In this document: positions 27,401 to 39,400 of the stretch, one piece after another
How positions within the stretch are numbered: the stretch's first letter is position 1
How the letters are laid out: every line of letters begins with the position of its first letter
DNA from: Cyrtodaria siliqua
Taxonomy: Eukaryota; Mollusca; Bivalvia; Adapedonta; Hiatellidae
Reading direction: 5' to 3'
NCBI GenBank assembly: GCA_037043455.1
Contig: JAWPHD010010997.1
Coordinates: 23,790-87,789 of the forward strand
DNA: 64,000 nt
Notes under the pieces: model-generated
The model's input: only the letters and a program-made list of their open reading frames with translations
Databases searched by the model: none
Told to the model about the DNA's origin: nothing
Program-made: the position numbers and the translations under genes

Positions 27401-30400
27401 TTATACAGATGGCGAGTGGTGTATAATTTAGTTACTTATACAGATGGCGAGAGGTGTATACTGTAGTTACTTATACAGATGGCGAGTGGTGTATAATGTA
27501 GTTACTTATACAGATGGCGGGTGGTGTATAATTTAGTTACTTATACAGATGGTGAGTGGTGTATAATTTAGTTACTTATACAGATGGCGAGAGGTGTATA
27601 ATGTAGTTACTGATACAGATGGCGTGTGGTGTATAATGTAGTTACTTATACAGATGGTGTGTGGTGTATAATGTAGTTACTTATACAGATGGCGAGAGGT
27701 GTATACTGTAGTTACTTATACAGATGGCGGGTGGTGTATAATTTAGTTACTTACACAGATGGCAGGTGGTGTATAATTTAGTTACTGATACAGATGGCGA
27801 GTGGTGTATAAGTTAGTTACTTATACAGATGGTGGGCGGTGTATAATTAAGTTACTTATACAGATGGCGAGTGGTGTATAATTTAGTTACTTATACAGAT
27901 GGGGAGAGGTGTATAATGTAGTTACTGATACAGATGGCGTGTGGTGTATAATGTAGTTACTTATACAGATGGTGTGTGGTGTATAATGTAGTTACTTATA
28001 CAGATGGCGAGAGGTGTATACTGTAGTTACTTATACAGATGGCGGGTGGTGTATAATTTAGTTACTTATACAGATAGCAGGTGGTGTATAATTTAGTTAC
28101 TGATACAGATGGCGAGTGGTGTATAAGTTAGTTACTTATACAGATGGCGGGTGGTGTATAATTAAGTTACTTATACAGATGGCGAGTGGTGTATAATTTA
28201 GTTACTTATACAGATGGCGAGTGGTGTATAATTAAGTTACTTATACAGATGGCGAGTGGTGTATAATTTAGTTACTTATACAGATGGCGAGTGGTGTATA
28301 ATGTAGTTACTTATACAGATGGCGTGTGGTGTATAATGTAGTTACTTATACAGATGGCGAGAGGTGTATACTGTAGTTACTTATACAGATGGCGAGTGGT
28401 GTATAATGTAGTTACTTATACAGATGGCGAGAGGTGTATACTGTAGTTACTTATACAGATGGCGAGAGGTGTATACTGTAGTTACTTATACAGATGGCGG
28501 GTGGTGTATAATTTAGTTACTTATACAGATGGCAGGTGGTGTATAATTTAGTTACTGATACAGATGGCGAGTGGTGTATAATTTAGTTACTTATACAGAT
28601 GGCGGGTGGTGTATAATTAAGTTACTTATACAGATGGCGAGTGGTGTATAATTTAGTTACTTATACAGATGGCCAACTGGTGTATAAGTTAGTTACTTAT
28701 ACAGATGGCGGGTGATGTATAATGTAGTTACTTATACAGATGGTGGTAGGTGTATAATTTAGTTACTTATACAGATGGCGAGTGGTGTATAATTTAGTTA
28801 CTTATACAGATGGCGGGTGGTGTATAATTAAGTTACTTATACAGATGGCGAGTGGTGTATAATGTAGTTACTTATACAGATGGCAGGTGGTGTATAATGT
28901 AGTTACTTATACAGATGGCGAGAGGTGTATACTGTAGTTACTTATACAGATGGCGGGTGGTGTATAATTTAGTTACTTATACAGATGGCAGGTGGTGTAT
29001 AATTTAGTTACTGATACAGATGGCGAGTGGTGTATAATTTAGTTACTTATACAGATGGCGGGTGGTGTATAATTAAGTTACTTATACAGATGGCGAGTGG
29101 TGTATAATTTAGTTACTTATACAGATGGCCAACTGGTGTATAAGTTAGTTACTTATACAGATGGCGGGTGGTGTATAATGTAGTTACTTATACAGATGGC
29201 GGTAGGTGTATAATTTAGTTACTTATACAGATGGCGAGTGGTGTATAATTTAGTTACTTATACAGATGGCGGGTGGTGTATAATTAAGTTACTTATACAG
29301 ATGGCGAGTGGTGTATAATTTAGTTACTTATACAGATGGCAACTGGTGTATAAGTTAGTTACTTATACAGATGGCGGGTGGTGTATAATGTAGTTACTTA
29401 TACAGATGGCGGTAGGTGTATAATTTAGTTACTTATACAGATGGCGAGTGGTGTATAATTTAGTTACTTATACAGATGGTGAGTGGTGTACTGGTTCTAC
29501 TCGGGAATAAGTGGATGGTCTGCCTCCACCACAAAAAAATCAACCATCATGCATAGTGTAAAATGTGCTGAAAAATAGCGTAAAACACCAAACAAACAAA
29601 TTATTTTTCTCTGAAGCAATAAAATCCAACCACGCTCTGTCAGTTCATGTTGGCAGCATAGCTTTGGCACGCATTCTTATTACTACTTTAATTTAGGCTG
29701 CTCTAGGACTAGATAGCTTCATGCACACTTGGCACCAAATTTCTTTGCAGATTTGAACCAGGGTTTATGGTTGTCCACTGAAGGGAAGTAGCTCTGTTTG
29801 GGTCTGTCTTCTATTATCAAAGTGACATCTGTTGCAGCGAAAAAATATCTATTGTTTGGGACGCTTGTTTGGGACGCTTTTTTTTTTTTTGACTTTTCAA
29901 ACAAAATTCAACTAGTACCTAAATAAATCGTAAATCAGTGAAACAGACATTTTTAGTGGTAAATAAAACTACCTTACTTTTCAAAATCGGTTGAGAAATA
30001 AAAATTTCAGGTATGAAATTTGATTTGATTTTAAATGTAAAATTCTGCTGCATTCAAATTTTAAAAATATTTTTTTTGAGAATTGTTATCCAAAAATGGT
30101 TTTAATGTGTTCGATAAATGTAAATTAAGACACTGAAAGTTTTAGGATTTTAAAATATTAATGCTAACTGAAGTAAAATTTCCAGTTTGAATGATACATT
30201 TATATACCTATTACTAAAACCGATAATGTTAATGCTGAAAAACCTTTGTCTGAAACAAGCACCCCGAACAATAGATGTTGGCCGTAAAAGGTCACTATAT
30301 TACTATCTGCCTTACTTATATACGTTGTGTATGTACAACTGTAGGATCCTGCAGACCCTGAAATCACTGGTGGCAATGAATGAGAACCTGAAGAAACAGG

Positions 30401-33400
30401 AGCAGGAGTTCAAGGCCCACTGTAAGGAGGAGATGGGACGACTGAAGGCCAACATAGAGGCCCTTAAATCAGAAACAGACAGTGATATGTCGGAGGACAA
30501 GGTACATGTAGTTGTACACCATTACTTCAATACCAGGGTTGAACTCAAAACTATTCCAAGTGACAATTTTATCAAAAGTTGTTTTGATAGATCTAGTATT
30601 GTATTGTATCTATAATTTCTGACAATAGATACCTTATATAATGAGTCATTAATAAGAAAATAAAAACGCAAAAAATTAATAAATCGAGGATCTTACATGA
30701 GTATTCATTCATTTATTAAACGAGTGGCAAAATGATATAATGTGAGGCTCTTGCTGAGCATTATATAATTTTTGCTAACCAGTTTAATAAATTCAGTATT
30801 AATGAACGAGAACAATGTTAGATTCTATTTATCACATAACTCACATATCAATTTTTATTGCATTTTGCCTGTCACTTTAACAAGCGAAACCGACATAAAC
30901 CGCGGGAATTGGATCATAGTCAATATCAATTTTTTTTGTCAGCGCATATTAAGCTCATTTGCATATATATACAACTAGTGGTATATCGAAAATATACAAT
31001 GGTGTTATTCCACTCCCACACCGTACGTTATGTGATAAACCTAAATGCAAAACTATTCAAAGTGGTGATATCTAAAGTAAGAAAACCTGAATTTTTAAGG
31101 ATTTCCCTTTTAGCTCTACTGACCAAATGTCTTGACTGCAAACAGGCCTCCTGCAAACATGACCATACAAAAATGTTTTTTGTTTAATGATTAACAAACA
31201 CTACCCATTCAAATAATGAAAAACATAATTATATATAATAAAAAAAGGACACAGTTTCAAGATCTAGTTGTTCAGATCTTCAGGAGAATGTTTCAAGGTC
31301 ATTGACCTCTTGTTTAATAATAGTATTCTCAAAAAATTACTCTTGACTGTAAAGAATGTTTCAATGCAAATTAAATAAAAATAAACTCTCAATTTTTATC
31401 AGTCACTTTAATATAACAATTTTGAAAATCATTTTGAATAGTTTAGCAGTTTTAATAACAAATTTACTGAAATAAAACGACACTTTTTTAAACGTTTATT
31501 ATAACATCTTTGATATAAGGTCAGTTAAACCCACAGCTCAGTAATATTAAGTATGTCACTAAAACACATGGGCTGAGTAATACTGAGTAGGTCACTTAAA
31601 CCACAACTCAGTAATATTGAGCAGGTCACTTAAATCTATGACTCAGTAATATTGAGTAGGTCACTTAAATCCACAGCACAGTAATATTGAGTAGGTCACA
31701 AACTCACATCACGGTAATATTGAGAAGGTCACTTAAATCCATGTCTCTGTAATAATTAAGTAGGTCACTTAAATCTGCAGCACAGTAATATTGAGGTCAC
31801 TTAAATCCATGGCCCAGTAATATTGAGTAGGTCACTTAAATTCATATCTCAGTAATATTTAGTAGGGTTATTAAATCCACAGCACAGTAATATTCAGTAG
31901 GTCACTTAAGCCCACATCACAGTAATATTGAGCAGGTCACTTAAATCCATGACTCAGTAATATTAAGTAGTTCACTTAAACCCTCAGCACAGTCATATTA
32001 AGTAGGTCGTTATATATTCATTTCATTGTAACAGCATATCACTGTATTACTTTTTTTCAGGTGAGGGCGGGTCTCATTGACAAACAGTACACGGCAGACA
32101 AGGAGAAACTTCACAAAATACGTCTGCTTCTGGTAAGTTGCTCAGTCAGTGTACCACATCGCAACGTGGACATTTAATATCATCATATTTGGTATGTTAA
32201 AGACATTTTTAGCCGGGTGTTTGAGAAAAAAATCGGCTTATAGATTGGAATTTTCATTTTTGTCATGTTCCCTCCCGTCGCATCATAACACATTTTTAGC
32301 TCTACTGGCCTTGAGATGCCGAGTTGTCCGTCATCTGTCCGTCGGTCCGATGTCCGTCGTTAACTTTTGTCTCGATTAGACGATAGGACCTTTATTTTTC
32401 ATCTGATCTTTACCAAACTTTACCAGATTGTTAATGTCAATGAAAGACCGGACAAGTTCGAAAACCAGCCAAATAGGACAAGTAACAGCGAAGAAATGGC
32501 CCTTGATTTAGTTAAAAATGCTATATTTTGCCTTGTTAGGACTCCATTTTTCATCCGATCTTTACCAAACTTTACCAGATTGTTAGCATCAATAAAAGCT
32601 CGGATAAATTCTAAAACCAACCAGATCGGACCAGTAACAGCGGAGTTATGGCCCTTGATTTAGTTAAAAATACTATATTTTGCCTCGTTAATATGATAGG
32701 GCTTTTATTTTTCATCTGATCTTTACCAGATTGTTATTAGAGGTTAATATACGGCCGTGGTGTGCCTTTTGTCGATAATGGCACACCTAGTGCCTTAATG
32801 GCCTGAGGGCTTTAGCAAATATTTTTTGCAAATAAATGAATTACGTATGTTAAATTAATAAACTACTTTAAAACCAGTTTTCTGCTTTGCCTGTTTTTAA
32901 AAACCACATCTGTCACTAGATCTATAATAATTTATTTCGACGTTTCAACGGAACTGGGCTGTGAAAACTGCAGTCGATTTCAACGTCCGCTCCTGCGCTC
33001 TATAGCTCTCCCCTGTGACGTTTTTGGTGCTTGATGAAGTTAAAGTCATGTTGCTTGATGACGTTGAAGTCATCGCGTGCGGACAGTCTGTTGCTACTGT
33101 GCCAATTTTCCATAATGGCACTGTGTGCCGATTATGGATTTCGAAAAAAGACTGATAACTGATAATCATTGTTTTTCTACTGAAATGTGTTACTATTTAT
33201 AGTAAGGTATGTAATAACGTCAATGAAAGCTAGAACAAGTTCGAAAACCAGCCGGATCGGAACAATAACAACGGAGTTATGGCCCTTGATTTAGTTAAAA
33301 ATGCTATATTTTGCCTCGTTAAGACGATCGGGCCTTCATTTTTCATCCGATCTTTACCAAATGTTACCAGATTGTTAATGTCAATAAAAGCTCGGACAAG

Positions 33401-36400
33401 TTCAAAAAACCAGCCAAATCGGACCAGTAACAATGGAGTTATGGCCCTTGATTTCGTTAAATATGCTATATTTTGCCTTGTTAAGGCCTTCATTAGCTCT
33501 ACTGGTCGAAGACCAGCAGAGCTTAGTTGTCCGTCTTCCGTCGTCCGTTAACTTTTTCTCGTTAAGACGATAGGGCCTTCATTGTTCATCCGATCTTTAC
33601 CAAACTTTATCAGATTGTTAATATCAATGAAAGCTCGGACAAGTTCGAAAACCATTCATATCGGACCAGTAACAGCTGAGTTATGGCCATTGATTTAGTT
33701 CAAAATGCTATATTTTGCCACGTTAAGACGATAAGCCCTTCATTTTTCATCCTATCTTTACCAAACTTTACCACATTGTTAATATCAATGAAAGCTTGGA
33801 CTAGTTCGAAAACCAGCCATATCAGACTATTAACAGCAGAGTTATGGCCCTTGATTTAGTTAAAAATGCTATATTTTGCCTCGTTAAGACAATAGGGGCT
33901 TCATTGTTCATCCGATCTTTACCAAACTTTATCAGATTGTTAATATCAATGAAAGCTCGGACAAGTTCGAAAACCATTCATATTGGACTAGTAACAGCGG
34001 AGTTATGGCTCTTGATTTAGTTAAAAATGCCATATTTTGCCTTCATTTTTCATCTGATCTTTACCAAACTTTACCAGATTCTTTAGTTATGGCCCTTGAT
34101 TTAGTTAAAAAGCTGTTTTTTGCCAAAAAGCTGTTTTTTGCCCGAAACTTTCAAAAAAACGTAAATGACAGTTACTCGCTTCATTGATGTTATAAGAGCC
34201 ATGTTGCCAGTAGAGCGTCCACAGGCCCTCTTGGGTCTCTTGTTTTTCATCTGATCTTTACCAAACATTTTTTTTTTTTTTTTTAATTTTTTAATTTTTA
34301 TTATCTCTACTTGCCAAGTTCGAAAACCAGCCAGAACAGACCAGTAAGGTCGGAGTTATGGCTCTTGATTTAGTTAAATATTTATAATTTATATTTTGCC
34401 TCTTTAAGACGATAGCCTTCGCTTCATTGATGTTATAAGACCCATATTCACCAGTAGAGCGTCCACAGGCCCTCTTGGGCCTCTTGTTATTACTTGCATT
34501 CCTCAAACAGTTTTGAATGGGTTGTTCCGAAACTTCATTTACACATAGCAACTGATGACCTTATCTGACTCTACATCACCCATTGTTGATTGCCTAATTA
34601 GTCCCCCACTGGTCCAATACAATAAGAATTTGAGATACCAAACTTGGTTTGTGAGTTTGGTTTGTGGATACATCTTGGGATAGCTGTGTGTCGCGTACCA
34701 AAAAAAGGTCACCTTGGCCTTGACCTGTGACCTCTGTCATAGAAAATGCCTGTCCGGACCGTATTTTCAATACTATAACTCTTCGAGATACCAAACTTGA
34801 TATTTGAATACATCTTGGGATAGCGGTGTGTTGCATACAAAAATACAGTGACCTTGACCTGTGACCTCTGTCATAGAAAATGTTCCGAAAATGCTTGTCC
34901 GTGCGATATTTTCAATACTATAAGACTTTGAGATATCAAACTCGGTATGTGGATACATTTTGGGATAGTGGTGTGTCGCGAACCAAAATAAGGTCACTGT
35001 GACCTTGACCTTGACCCATGACCTCTGTCATAGAAAATGCTTGTCCGGACCATTTTTTCAATACTATAACACTTAGAGATACCAAACTTGGTATGTGAAT
35101 ACATCTTGGGATAGCGGTGTGTCGTGTACAAAAAGAAGTTCATTGTGACATTCACCTTGACATGTGACCTTTGTCATAGAAAATGCATAGAAATTGCTTG
35201 TTCGGACCGTATTTTCAATACTATAACACTTAGAGATACCAAACTTGGTATGTGAAAACAGCTTGGGATAGCGGTGTGTCGCGTACCAAAATAAGGTCAT
35301 TGTGACCTTTACCTTGACCTGTGACCTCTGTCATAGTATTTTCAATACTATAACACTTAGAGATACCAAACTTGGGATGTGGATACATCTTGGGATAGCG
35401 GTTTGTCGCGTACCAAAATAAGGTCACTGTGACCTCTGTCATACAAAATGCTTGTTCGGATCGTATTTTCAATACTATAACACATAGAGATACCAAACCT
35501 GGTGTGTGAATACATCTTGGGATAGCGGTGTGTCGGTTACCAAAAATTGTGACCTTGACCTGTGACCTCTGTCATAGAAAATGCTTGTCCAGACTGTATT
35601 TTCAATACTATAACACTTAGAGACACCAAACTTGGTATGTGAATAAATAAGGTCATTGTGACATTGACCTTGATCTTTGACATCCATCATAGAAAATGTC
35701 TGGAAAATGTTTGTCTGGGCCGGTAAGGGAATATGGATTGCCCTGCAGTTCTTGATGCTCTTGTTTATTACAGAATTATGGCCCTCTGAATGCCTTAGAA
35801 TTTAAGCGGGGGTATTCATCACCTTCAATGATAGCTCTAGTTATAAATTGATGTTATGAATGTCAGCAATGTACATAATGCTAAGTAAATCCCTATTTAT
35901 TTCTCAGGCTAGAAAGAACAGAGAAATCGCGGCCCTGCAGCGGAAAATAGACGAGGTGCCGTCCCGAGCTGAGCTGAGTCAGTATCAGCGGCGATTTATT
36001 GAACTGTATAACCAAGGTAAGCTGCCTGCAGCCAACAATTCATCCAGTCAGGGGTGTAACTTGATTTAATTATTTGTATACCCCGGCTTCCGCAAAGCGA
36101 AGTGGGGCTATATGGGAATCACGTTGTCCTTAATGTCTCGTCGCGTCCTGTCCCGTAATACTTTTAATTTTTGTTCCGTCGCATCGCATCCTGTAACAAA
36201 TTTTTATTACTTTCATTTCTCAAATAGTTTTGAATGGGTTGTTCCCAAACTTCATATACACATAACAGCTGATGACCTTATGTCCCTCATCACCCATTGT
36301 TGATTGCCTAATTTATTACATAATTATGGCCCTTTGTTTGACTTACAATATAAGCGGGGGTATTCATCACATTCGGTGATAGTTCTAGTTGAAATAATTG

Positions 36401-39400
36401 AGACAAGTTACTTTCAAGATAACAATTACTTCCCCCTGACACAGAGTAAGAGTTCATTCCCCTTACTTTTGGTAGCTTATTAAGGATACTCCCGTAAACA
36501 ATTATTTTATCTCAATAAAACTAGTTTTTGCATTAATGAAGCCCAAACAATAAAAATGTTTTCAACAGAAAACACCGTCTAATTGAATCATGATGGCACC
36601 ATTAGGTATGATTGCCCTAGAGTGAATTAACTGCCAGTTTTGTTATGTAACATGTACCTTCTTTAAGAGCTTGGGTAAAACATTTCTGAACGTTGCCTAA
36701 AAGAAGTAACAACAAAGATAGAAGAAACTCGAAAAAATACCATATGTGACAGGAAAATTCTGGTTTTGATAGAAAACAGATTTAAAAATACACAAAAATG
36801 AATGCATATATGAAAAATAACTTGTAGTTATTTTGGAAAAAAGTCCCAATGAAAGTGCCTTTAACAGTCAGGGTTGTAACTCGTTTAAGTTTTATTTTTT
36901 AAATAACTTGTTTAGGTTATTAAGTTTTGGGTATTTTCCTCAAAATAACAACAATTTATTTTCAGACATGCGTTCATTTTCATCTGTTTTTATATCTGCT
37001 TTCTATCAAAACGAGAATTTCCTGTAACATATGATATTTTTCCCTGGTTCACTTATCTTCGTTGTTAACTAATTTGTGATTACTTCTTTTACGCAATGTT
37101 TAGAAATCTTGACGCAAGCTTTTATAGATGGTTATAGATGGTACCTGTTATATAACTAGTTTTGTAAGGACAAATTATTTTTTGTAAAAGTATTTTAAAA
37201 GTAAGAGGAATGAATTATTGCATACCTGATAAGGCTATCCACGTTTTACAGGGGCATGGAAAGTCTTATCCAGTATGCAGGAAAACATGCAAAACATTAT
37301 TAGCTGGCAGCCTCAACGCACAACATGTCTCTGATATGCAAGAAAAAGAATCTATCATGGGTATTCGGTTCAGATTCAGATTCGGTTCTGTTTTAATCAG
37401 AACCTCGGTAGAGCCTAGGTTCCGATAAAAACACTTATACCTCGGGTTGGAATTCCCTATCTTCACCTGATACCCATGAAAGATTCTTATAGTCTTACTC
37501 TGTGTCAAAGAGAATTTTTTTTTATTGTAAATAATTTGTTTCAAAAATAACTTATCAAGTTACGACCCTGGGCCCAGTTGTTCAACGATCGGTTAACTTA
37601 ACCGAGCTTTAGATCAAAATTTCAAATCTTTCTGAATTTCTGATAAATGAATAAATTATCAAATTCAGCCTACCAGAAATCGAGCATATGAAAGCATTAT
37701 GTTAAGAAGAAATACAAATTAAAAACTTGTATGCATGGTACAAAACATATTTTGATGAGAAAATATACTTTGAAAGTTTACACTAATCCAGGATTAAGCT
37801 AACCGATCTTTGAACATCTGGGCCCTCAGACTGTTAAACAGATTTCAGGGTCTCACAGTTGGTAGAGCACACATTCATTTTGGCTTACTCCTCCCTGTTT
37901 ATTTCCTGGCTGTGGTCGTGCGTGTATGTATGAGTCTTTCATGGTTTTGCCTTGTACGATACCTGTGTTTTCTAGAGTTTCTCCAATTAACATGTCACCA
38001 GTTGTCAATCATTTATCCATTTTAACCAATCAAACCAATACTATACCTCCGATAAAAAATAGCATGTGCAACAGTATAATAAAGCACGTGCAGCTGTATT
38101 ATAATATAACCTATTGTCAGTATACTCCGACATCAAAAATAGGGCGGATATATCTAAGTACTGGCGACATGTTAATTTCATCACACTAGTACTTAATATA
38201 TGTTAGAACCTTTAGAGGTGGCGTTTGCTACATATGGTGAACAATACATATGTTTATCTCTGGTTTCTCTGATGTCCTCCCGCTTCAGTACCGCATTAAT
38301 GCTTTTTGTGTCGCCTGTGTAGCATGGCAGACACTTGGGGATCACTGTCCGTCGGCTGTCGTCCATCGTCGTCGTCCGTCACACTTTTACCTGCAGCCTA
38401 TTACTATTTAAACCTTGGCCATGACTTGAAAAGTATTTGACCCATGTTCATAAAACTTTATACACATCTTCATCTTAACTTAAGGAACATTGTTAAAGAG
38501 GTCCAGTAAATCTGGCTTTCATTTTGGCAGAGTTGTGCCACTTTTCATAAAACTTTAACCTGCAACCTAACCAAACTTTATAGTTAGCTTTTACTACTGA
38601 AATTAGCACATGGCAGACGACACAAATGTTCTGTGGAACACCATTCTAGTTCCTGGACTATCATCACTGGGAGTGGTATGTATAGCTGAGTAGCTTTTTA
38701 ATGGTATAGTACAAGTTTAATATTAAAATGTACCTACTTTTGGTATTAAAGTAAAGTGTTTATCGACTTTATAAATTACAGTGGCAGGGACACACAAAGA
38801 GACCAAACAGTTCTACACCTTGTATAACACACTTGATGATTCTAAACTATATCTTAACAAAGAGGTAGGTGATTTAAACAGTTAGTAGGTAATTAAGCAA
38901 AGAGGTAGTAGGCAATTCAAACAGTTGGTAGGTAATTAAGCAAAGATGTAGTAGGTGATTTAAACAGTTTGTAGGTAATTAAGCAAAGCAAAGAGGTAGT
39001 AGGCAATTCAAACAGTTGGTAGGTAATTAAGCAAAGAGATACTAGGTGATTTAAACAGTTGGTAGGTAATTAAGCAAAGCAAAGAGGTAGTAGGCAATTC
39101 AAACAGTTGGTAGGTAATTAAGCAAAGAGATACTAGGTGATTTAAACAGAGTTTAAAGGGATTGTAGCCATACAGCTGAACAATCTTTATCAATGAGAGT
39201 TCTGAAAAAGATGAAATAATTATCAAAATTCAGATGGGAAAAAAAGAAGATTTGATCATTTGAAGGTTCTTTTGAAATGGATAGAGGTAGAGGATTTAAC
39301 ATATAGCTACCTAGGGATCTTAACAAAAAGGTAGGGAATGTAACGAAGGGGTAGGGTATTATCGCTCCCCCACACAAAGTGTGGTTTTGTGATTTCTGTC

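Noticed and set aside
25011..29492. CRISPR-like regular array
   Set aside because: The units are contiguous 35-mers with no unique spacers, in an animal intron.
30502..30615. C-terminal extension of exon K
   Set aside because: Open only by chance past a good donor (AAG|gtacat); exon L continues the conserved protein.
33650..34330. Possible pol III B-box (agttcgaaaacc) in the 160-bp monomers
   Set aside because: No A-box at a suitable distance and no tRNA-like fold; the resemblance is short.
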